From contig JAHQIY010000008.1 of the NCBI GenBank assembly GCA_019054805.1, positions 915,501 to 979,500 of the forward strand: a stretch of DNA of 64,000 bases, given 5' to 3'. Under the pieces are notes generated by a model, which saw only the letters and a program-made list of their open reading frames with translations, was not told where the DNA came from and made no database searches. A program made the position numbers and the translations under genes. Origin of the DNA: Brachionus manjavacas (lineage: Eukaryota; Rotifera; Eurotatoria; Ploima; Brachionidae). Positions 57,401 through 64,000 of this stretch are shown in pieces (position 1 is the stretch's first letter; every line of letters begins with the position of its first letter).

Positions 57401-58564
57401 AGGACTAAGTCACCCTGCTTACTTTTCAAAATCTTTTCTCTCTTTTTATGTAAAATCCTTTTGAATATTTATCTACAAAACAGAATTAAAATATTTAAAA
57501 ATAAACTTAATTTTTATTTTGATTTAGGAAATTATAATAAAAGGAATATCGGGTATTTTGCTTTTGATGCTTAAACACTTTAAAACAAATCACTTTTATC
57601 AGGTAACAAAAAATTTTTATTTTTTCTAAATATTATCTAAAAATTTTGAAGTTTGAATTCATGAGTCAACATCTTCTTTTTGCAAATTGTGTGCCGTTGA
57701 TTCTAAAAATTTTCAACATAAACATTTCTAGTTTTGTTCAATCAAAAAATAAGTATAATATAATTTTAAAATAGAAGCAATTAAGCAAAATTTTAAATTT
57801 AATTTAGCAATTTCAACCTGGACTTTCCGAATTGTGTCATTGGAACTCAGTCGGATATAGATGTCGAAGAATTGGTAAAAAAAATAATTGCAGTAATTAC
57901 CAACTAATTTTTAATTCACTTCAGGAAAATGGAGATTCATCAATTTTTAGATGGAGAAATGTTTTTTCTTGCATTAATCTTCTAAGAGTCTTGAATAAAT
58001 TAACCAAGTATAAGAGATCCAGAATAATGGTAAAAAATATTTAATTCAAAATTTGGTTAAATTTCGAGAAATAATTTTCAGATGCTGGTCATTTTTAAAT
58101 CAGCGCCCATATTCAAAAAAATGCTCAGAATAAAACAACCAATGCTGCAGTATTATGCTTTGAAGCTACTTAAATTGCAGACCCGCCATTTGGGAAGACA
58201 ATGGCGCAAGACAAATATGAGCACAATGTCTGCCATTTACCAGAAGGTGAGGCATCGATTGAATGACGATTGGGCATTCGGCAATGAACAAGAAACACAA
58301 GGATGGGATTTTCAGAGTGACGAATTCGCAATTCGAACTAAAATCGACAAATACATACAGAGAAAATATAAGACTGCTGAAGAGCCCCTGTATCCTGAAT
58401 TCATGCCTGTCGATAATAGTTTTTACGGCTGCCTTAAACAAGAAATTGATTTACCTGAAGATTTTGAGGACAATTATGAAAAGTGGCTTGAAGAGGAAGT
58501 ATTTAATAATCAAATAAATTGGGACTTGATGATTGATGGGAAAAAAAAGTCTATTTTGTATTAG
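51427..58564 (+). CDS. STRIP1: STRIP (striatin-interacting protein, STRIP1/2, Far11 family), 14 exons
   Basis: Exons that splice in frame: 51427-51465, 51512-51656, 51700-51834, 51884-52004, 52057-52265, 52315-52445, 52497-52691, 52843-53484, 53545-53694, 57528-57602, 57652-57752, 57808-57874, 57925-58029, 58082-58564. Together ~865 aa, close to vertebrate STRIP1/2. All introns are GT...AG. Recognisable blocks are RNRRDSE, LAEWYTYSEEPEFL, RSILYLCQG, KKIILFLWKVLLFTLGG, a Ser/Glu-rich linker (exon 8), LPWQPKVR, VGLPNPIHESIRILRQH, LPQYLICLLKILLTSIPQI, FSCINLLRVLNKLTKYKRSR and RHLGRQWRKTNMSTMSAIYQ with KVRHRLNDDWAFGN. STRIP is the scaffold of STRIPAK (striatin-PP2A-GCK kinase) complexes that act on Hippo signalling, cytoskeleton and endosomes. 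The first exon is short, so an upstream exon is possible. AATAAA at 58618-58623. Intron 9 (3.8 kb) is transposon-filled. Confidence 0.93.
54667..55061. repeat. Large near-identical inverted repeat in STRIP intron 9
   Basis: Arms 54667-54802 and 54940-55061 are almost identical in inverse orientation (GTTTCACTTTTGAAAGAACC ... GATCAAATAAAATATC). The only large difference is one ~14-bp indel (GCAACATAAAAATG in the left arm). Spacer ~137 bp. A strong cruciform or long dsRNA hairpin in the transcript. Confidence 0.9.
55071..55325. mobile_element. MITE rich in GGAACGG/CCGTTCC motifs
   Basis: The ends CTAAAAGAGAAACGGAATGG AGACGC and, inverted, AAAAGAGGAACGGAATGGAG ACGC mirror each other. Several ATTCCGTTCC/GGAATGG copies lie inside. 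A GAAAC-like flank on both sides is a weak target-duplication candidate. It begins where the large inverted repeat ends. Confidence 0.7.
55950..56340 (-). pseudogene. LINE RT palm relic inside STRIP intron 9
   Basis: Minus strand: NCFFFIDFSKLL (motif A region), then a stretch of stops, then RVP(stop)GSVLGPFLFVIFVN DLPF (motif B and beyond). The pieces and their spacing are those of a reverse transcriptase; several stops and frameshifts. Confidence 0.65.
56518..57222 (-). mobile_element. 689-bp TIR element with 8-bp duplication, C2H2 finger and TGATCA array
   Basis: ATTTTTAA occurs at 56518-56525 and 57215-57222. The ends GGGTCATGTCCAGAATGTGA TCA and, inverted, GGGTTATGTCCAGAATGTGA TCA are near-perfect. 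More than a dozen GTGATCA copies crowd both subterminal regions. Inside, on the minus strand, VECNICGKLMKNEKGVKLHM SKKHKE is a complete C2H2 zinc finger (C-x2-C-x12-H-x4-H) before a stop. A basic stretch MLRFKNRKRKGSFYKEIALV lies in another frame. No catalytic domain. The 8-bp duplication points to hAT- or P-like mobilisation. Confidence 0.9.
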
Positions 58565-58939
58565 AATTTTATATGTGTGTCGTTCTTTTAATGAATATTT
58601 TTAAAAAAATTAAGTTTAATAAATCAAAGTAATTTAAAGATTAATTTAAGTATTGTTTTACTTAATTTATTTGCTTTTACTTTTATTTAAAGAGGGCTCA
58701 CGGTATTTCAACAATTCGGTCACACCTCAGCGTATTTTCACATATTGTTTTTAATTGAAAAACCGAAAAAAAAGGTGGAGTTTTAAGAAGAAAAATTGAC
58801 CCTTAAATATTAAAAAATGTCAAAATACTGTTAATAATAATCAAATATTAATTAATTGTTCAATATTACAACTTTTGAATCAAAAATTGTACTATATTTC
58901 AAATTTATTATAAATTGAGAGAATTCACATTAGTACCAG
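58565..58939. other. 3' flank of STRIP
   Basis: No gene recognised. Confidence 0.4.
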
Positions 58940-59110
58940 CGTCCAGAGGAGGGCATTATCCTCTGGACGTTTAGAGAGGTGGTAGAGTAGTGGGTAAAAC
59001 AACAGCTTATTGCGACTGAGAGTCCGGGTTCGAATCATAGTCAAGTTAAATAAGTGTAACGTTAAAAAATAATAAATTATGGATTTGAGCTTGTGCTTTC
59101 AGTGTTGTGC
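58940..59110 (+). mobile_element. tRNA-derived SINE candidate with 5' hairpin
   Basis: A perfect 11-bp hairpin CGTCCAGAGGA/TCCTCTGGACG (58940-58969) precedes an RNA polymerase III promoter. Box A is TGGTAGAGTAG (58980-58990) and box B is GGTTCGAATCA (59027-59037), at tRNA spacing. The T stem does not pair properly (CCGGG against CATAG), so it is not a functional tRNA. The tail passes into non-tRNA sequence (AAATAAGTGTAACG...). Confidence 0.6.
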
Positions 59111-59939
59111 TTCTACTTACCACCTGGTTTAGGTTCATCGCCAAATCATTTCTCTAAATAGTTATTACTATAGTACTATAGTTGTTACTATTTTAAGTCA
59201 TAGTCACTGAAATTAATGTCCAAGCCAGTCTTTGAGTTGTCTTAAAACTTGTGAATTTTAAACAACTCTTCTTTTTAATTTTTTCTTGAAATTGTTTAAC
59301 TTTTTGTTAATTTCTTGATTTTTAGATTTTTAAATGAAAAAATATTAATGTAACGTTTAGACATCATAACTCTTAATTTATCGCGAACCACAACAAAATT
59401 AGTGCTAATTACTTTATGGTCATACAAAAAACCATTGTACATTTATCATCTGTTTTTAATTTTTAAGGATTTCGGAAGTGATAATCAAAAGATTTTATTA
59501 CTTTATTTGAATTGCTTATTATACATTTTCTTTATATTATAAACAATAGAATAATAATTTTTTTTACTGTACATCTAGCTTTATGGCAGCTTTAGTGATC
59601 ATGATTTTGATCTTTGCTATCTAGATCCTTGAAAATTTTCTGAGGCACAAAATCATGCTTATTGACCTTAATTAATAAATGTATACCGCTTACTGATTAA
59701 AAAAATTTAAAAATTGAAAAAATCTTAATTGAAAAAATTTAAAGACTTTTTAGAGATTAATAAAAGAAACTTAAAAGATATTTTAGAGAAATTTAAAAGA
59801 AATTTTTAAAGATATTCTAGAGAAAAATGTACGATAACCTCTAAAAAAACTCTACAAATTTCTCTAAAATTTCTTTAAAGATCCTTTAAAATAAAGTTGA
59901 CTGGGTATTCATCTAAAAAATGAAACCTGGCATTAGAAC
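59111..59939. other. AT-rich stretch without a gene
   Basis: Nothing recognisable apart from a short palindrome ACTATAGTACTATAGT near 59168. Confidence 0.4.
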
Positions 59940-60743
59940 AGCGATTTTCTTTCTATGGGAACGTGTCATGACTTGCGAGTCAAGGGGACGAAAGACGCAA
60001 GGAGCGAGTATAAAAAACTCTCTAATAAGCAGCAATGCTTCTACAACCTAACCAAATATAACTTGTGTTGCTTTACAAGGATTTAGACTTGTCGCATTCA
60101 GTCAAACTGTATTTTAAAAAATTGGAGAGATCTATTAATCTCAGATCAATCTTTAATCAACTCAAATGTGCACTTAAAGACTCAAAATTTAAAGAAATTA
60201 CAGCCATTTACAATTTCTCTTCAAACAAAATATAGATTGTAAAGTTTTAACCCGCCTTTACCTCTCCTAAAGTCTTCGAACGTTCAATCGAAAAAAATAA
60301 GGACTTTTTCAAGCTTGAAGATGCAAACAAATTGTCAGTGACAGGAAGATACTCGATATTTAGATTTCACTAACTCCCTGAAGATTTCAACAAGGAATTA
60401 CTCCGAGATTTTTTCGATGCTGTTAAAATTAATGGTCTCAAAGTAGAACAAATTTTAGAAGAAACTTACAAAAATTGTCAAGTTAAAAATTATGTGAAAC
60501 GTGTAAATGTTTCCTTTCCGAAAGAATCAGATCAGTAAGTCAGAAATTTTACCGGTCCCACAGTTCTATAAAAATTAAAGCGCGTAATAAAAAAGGCTAG
60601 GATTTATTGCATATAAAAAAATTATAAAAATAACAAAATAGATAATTAATAAGATAAAAAAAATAAAGTTTTTTTATTTTTATTAGTGGCCAATTGTGTA
60701 ACAAAAAAAATAAGATTGAGACAAAAAAAATTATTTTTTTAAC

Positions 60744-60842
60744 AATTTAAAAAATTATATTAAAAATTTAAAAAATTATATTAAAAATTTAAAAAATTAT
60801 ATTAAAAATTTAAAAAATTATATTAAAAATTTAAAAAATTAT
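60744..60842. repeat. 21-bp minisatellite, about 5 units
   Basis: The unit ATTAAAAATTTAAAAAATTA(T) is repeated nearly perfectly; the last unit is shortened. Confidence 0.9.
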
Positions 60843-61257
60843 AAAAAAATTATATTAAATTATACAAAATCTACCCACGATCTCTTGCTTAAGCTTTTTT
60901 TGAATTTCTTAAGTGTTGCTTCGAACTCTGACATGCTTGCTATTCTTGATGAACCAATATATAACTTGTTTTCGCTCGGAACTGCGCAAGAATGGAGTAA
61001 ATCGTAGAAAATTTTTTGAAAAACATCGACCCAAAACTGCATTGGTATTGAAGGTTCGTTTGAAAACTTGTAATTGTTCGACAACTAACTTGATTCATCT
61101 CTTTGTTTTTAATTTTTTATTATTATGTCTTTTTGGAACAAACCCGAAAATCGACCAATAATTAAGAGCTCGTAATCTGTTATCTCTTTTTTAACTAAAT
61201 AGTTTAAAAAATATGAAAATTTGATATAAATTTATTTATTTTGTTACTAATTAAGAT

Positions 61258-61283
61258 AATTTTTTTTTTTTTTTTTTTTTTAC
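61258..61283. repeat. Poly-T tract
   Basis: Run of about 25 T residues. Confidence 0.9.
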
Positions 61284-61620
61284 AGAGATAGGTATTTTGA
61301 TTATTGAATTAGATAATTTGTTATTTGAGTTAATTTTCGCGAATAAAAATTTTTTGTAATGGTGAAAGTCAGAACATTGCTAGATAACCTGTTAAGAACA
61401 AAAATTGGAAAAACTGCAATCAAAAAGGACATTTGACTCAGAAATGCTCATTTGCTGAGAGACTTAAATCGTTTGAACGAGCAAAAATGGACTATAGCAA
61501 ATTAGCAATTCAGGAAGAAGAAGAAGAAGAAATTTCTCAAGTAGAAACAAACATGTTGGACATGATTCTCAATTCTCCAGAGCAAACGAATAATTAGTTA
61601 ACAAATGGGGAATCGCTTTT

Positions 61621-62189
61621 GTCGTCACAGTCTAGTCAAAAAAGTATGATTACTCCAGTTTTAATAAAGATTGCGAACAAGTTAAATGTATTAATTCATT
61701 TAGCCACATAAGACAAAAAGAAAAAATTAAATTCTTTATTATAAACACAAAAAATAGGAAAAATTTCAAAAATGAGTAGACAAAATTAAATTCGACATAA
61801 CAGATAAGATGAATTATCTTGGTTTTCAATTTTCTCAATTTTTAATTCAATCAAATACTTCAACCTGGTTTTAAAGATAAATATTCAAAAAAATATTTCA
61901 AAATTTATTGATATTTTATCTTTATTTTTTAGAAAAAATCGAGTATTATTATTTAAATTAAGTTTTAAAATTTAGTCAATTGAATAAAATATTCAAAGTC
62001 AATTTATTTTATATAAAAAATATAATAATCTATATATCAATCACTATTTTTAATATTATTCATTACACAAAGTTATTAAATTTAGAAAAGATAATTAAAA
62101 TTTTTTTTAATCATTTTGATATTTTGGAACCACTATCAAGTGATTATCCAAATTTTACATATCCATTGAAAAAGGACTTAAAAGTCTTT
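61621..62189. other. AT-rich stretch without a gene
   Basis: Short frames here are Ile/Lys/Asn-rich and not convincing. Confidence 0.4.
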
Positions 62190-63900
62190 TTTGTTTAAAG
62201 TGTAAATGCAAAATGTCCCTCTCTTCCAACAACTTGTAACCTAAATAGTGTTTCAAATATCCTTATGTTTTTAATGGAGCTATGGCAAAAAATATTTCAT
62301 TATTCTTTTCATAAATAAGATCTATTCTTGCAAAACAAGGATAATTTTCTGAGCTCTTAGAAAATCCAATCAAGTCTTTTTCTCTATATTCTGTACCGAA
62401 TATTTTTATCCATCTAAATCCAGCTAAATCTTGACCACTTAATTCCTTAATAAATGGATAAATTGAATTAATTTTTGATTCAGGTCCATATTCAATAGGT
62501 TTAAAATAGTTTGGCGATTTTAAGTAATAAAGTTGTAAGTCTTGGTGTCTTTCAGCCTAGGACTTTGTTGTATTAATAGAATTATGAATCCTTTGGTTTG
62601 ATCTCTTAAAATAACTATGTTTCGATTTAAATCGCATAGTTAAATACTGCTTAGGTGGTCCAGATTCCCTAATAGTACATTCAACTTGTACCATAAAATG
62701 ATGTTTTGCTGTAAGAATAATTTTATAATATATTGTCAATGTCTTGTCAATATTTAATTTTCAATTCTAGTTTCTAGCGATTTAATTGTATTTTCATTAA
62801 AATTACTTCCATTTAAGTCTCTATATATTTCAATTAAAATTAACAAAATAATCATAGTGTTCATCATCTTGAAACTCGTTGCCATAGATAAACGGGAATA
62901 CTTTTATCAGCATCCAAGCCTGTGTAACCGACAACTTAAGACCATAACTTGTTTTTAACGCAAATATGGTACAAGGAATCATATTTTTCATATCTATTCT
63001 TCCATTATTAAATTTAGATAATTTTTCGTTTAGTTTTTCTACTTTTGGTGCATTCAAATCATTTAGATAGTTCATTAAAAGTCCAAAATTATAAACTATA
63101 ACTCCTTCTACAAAATTGGGCATGATATCAGGAGGAAGCCCATTTACTATATTAAAATAACTCGGAAAAACAGTTATCAACTTTAACACCATTTGAAGCT
63201 AAAATTATATCCTGTTAAGGTTTTAATAAATCACGCTTATCAAAGTCAGTGTCCTTAAATTTTTCCTGTACTAGTTCAGATATTCAGGTGTCTACAATAA
63301 CAAATAACATTGTTATAAAACGATTCGACAAAACCCCCAACTTTATTAACACCCAAGTTATCAGCAACAATATAGGAAATCGAACCTTTAACATTAACTA
63401 TCTTATAACCATTATCAATATCTTGCCAATTTTCTTCCAAAATTTTAATATTGTTCATAGATCTCTTGAAAATAGTAGCATAACTTTATTGTTTTTTTAC
63501 AAAAGATGAGTAAAATTTTAAGGCTAATTGAGTAAAATAATCTATACTTTCAAATTGATCTTTGAAATTACCTATTCGATTAAAAACTCCATTCATCTTT
63601 TTTTTTCTATTATCACCCAATGGGTTGAATAAATCAAAATTATCAATAAATAGCTTAATTTGTATTGCATTGTTATTGTGCATAAATGATTCATTATTAG
63701 TAGAATGATGTCCATTTTTAAATGAGTTTATATAATTACACTTGTTTTGATCTTGATAAAAAAATTCGATTTTTATTTATTCGTTAGATAGAAAAGCTTT
63801 AATATTTAGTAAAATTGGCACATAATGATACCGATTTGTTAAACCAAGAGATATTTGTATAGGTTCAACATTAAATTTTGATTCTTTTTGCCAACTTTTA
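62190..63900 (-). pseudogene. Transposon-encoded gene (CACTA-related repeated invertebrate family)
   Basis: The minus strand keeps a long recognisable order across several frames: QISLGLTNRYHYVPILLNIK with AFLSNE, FMHNNNAIQIKLFIDNFDLF NPLGDNRKKK, a block with IGNFKDQFESIDYFTQLALK, INVKGSISYIVADNL-like and VGGFVESFYNNVICYCRHL. Then GLPPDIMPNFVEGVIVYNFG (the family usually has PPDIMH..LEGV; here His is Pro), MKNMIPCTIFAL, LSVTQAWMLIKVFPFIYGNE, and finally MRFKSKHSYFKRSNQRI with AERHQDLQLYY. The same order is seen in multicopy uncharacterised ORFs of many invertebrate genomes, which I take as transposase-derived. Only a handful of stops and shifts separate the pieces, so it is a fairly young relic. 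The function of the family is not established. Confidence 0.55.
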
Positions 63901-64000
63901 GATTTTTCCAACTTTTAGATTTTTCCAACTTTTTTTTTTATATCAGTTTTTACTGTTCATGTATTCGTTTATTTATGTTATCGTTTTTGTATATACTCAA
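63901..64000. other. Window edge, AT-rich
   Basis: A short tandem of CCAACTTTTAGATTTTT units at about 63891-63930; otherwise nothing recognisable. Confidence 0.4.

Larger units (their letters stand above)
59940..61620 (+). pseudogene. LINE 5' region and ORF1 relic (zinc knuckle)
   Basis: A less AT-rich start (TGACTTGCGAGTCA, then GGACGAAAGACGCAAGGAGC) is followed by plus-strand pieces DLDLSHSVKLYFKKLERSIN, FTSPKVFERSIEKNKDFFKL, EDANKLSVTGRYSIFRFH and LPEDFNKELLRDFFDAVKIN. A later piece, NCNQKGHLTQKCSFAERLKS FERAK, has a zinc knuckle whose first Cys is replaced by Trp, then EEEEEEISQVE and a stop near 61597. The order (long N-terminal region, then knuckle) fits ORF1 of an I/Jockey-type LINE. 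Stops, AT-rich insertions (including a minisatellite and a poly-T tract) and an unrelated minus frame at 61084-60860 interrupt it. Confidence 0.5.

Noticed and set aside
58980..59037. A functional tRNA gene
   Set aside because: Box A and B are good but T-stem pairing fails and no acceptor stem closes.
60860..61084. Minus-strand 74-codon ORF
   Set aside because: Plausible composition, but it lies in a decayed LINE, starts and ends in AT-rich repeats and matches nothing I recognise.

Overview
The window looks like a piece of a small-intron, very AT-rich invertebrate nuclear genome. The protein-coding genes are metazoan: an LRR-type seven-helix receptor, a fused trehalose-6-phosphate synthase/phosphatase of animal type, an EamA/SLC35G-like transporter, a DEG/ENaC channel, a small four-helix membrane protein and a 14-exon STRIP (striatin-interacting protein) gene. 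Most introns are about 45-70 bp. The base composition, the tiny introns and the mix of LINE, hAT, CACTA-like and MULE relics resemble a monogonont rotifer (Brachionus type). That assignment is inference, not proof.

Layout. 0-1.4 kb: 3' end of an LRR/7TM receptor gene. 2.3-10.4 kb: a decayed acidic-protein remnant, a nearly full-length but broken non-LTR retrotransposon, a fold-back element built of short tandem repeats, an old long-TIR MITE and a CR1/Jockey-like LINE 3' fragment. 11-13.3 kb: an intronless TPS/TPP gene that is clearly GC-richer than its surroundings. 15-20 kb: Tc1/mariner, MULE (SWIM) and two head-to-head LINE copies. 21.5-22.7 kb: transporter gene. 24-29 kb: decayed CACTA-like transposase gene split by a 5'-truncated LINE with a 13-bp target-site duplication. 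29.3-36.9 kb: LINE 3' fragments around a DEG/ENaC gene with one frameshift, itself flanked by an inverted repeat pair. 37.2-40.5 kb: two hAT-like elements, one with a perfect 8-bp duplication and a nested reverse-transcriptase fragment. 40.6-41.1 kb: two-exon four-helix membrane protein. 41-51 kb: gene-poor, with a pogo/Tigger relic, a cluster of LINE 3' ends and a palindromic MITE with a 9-bp duplication. 51.4-58.6 kb: STRIP, whose ninth intron (3.8 kb) is swollen by several transposons. 59-64 kb: tRNA-like SINE, LINE ORF1 relic and a second transposon-encoded gene.

The host genes do not form a pathway. They are unrelated genes separated by transposon debris. The most interesting pattern is in that debris: the 3' ends of several 5'-truncated LINEs carry a compact, covarying RNA fold (an outer 5-bp stem enclosing two hairpins, a three-way junction) directly before trinucleotide-repeat tails. 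A second LINE group uses a different nested hairpin before (TAAA)n tails. These look like 3'-end recognition structures for target-primed reverse transcription.
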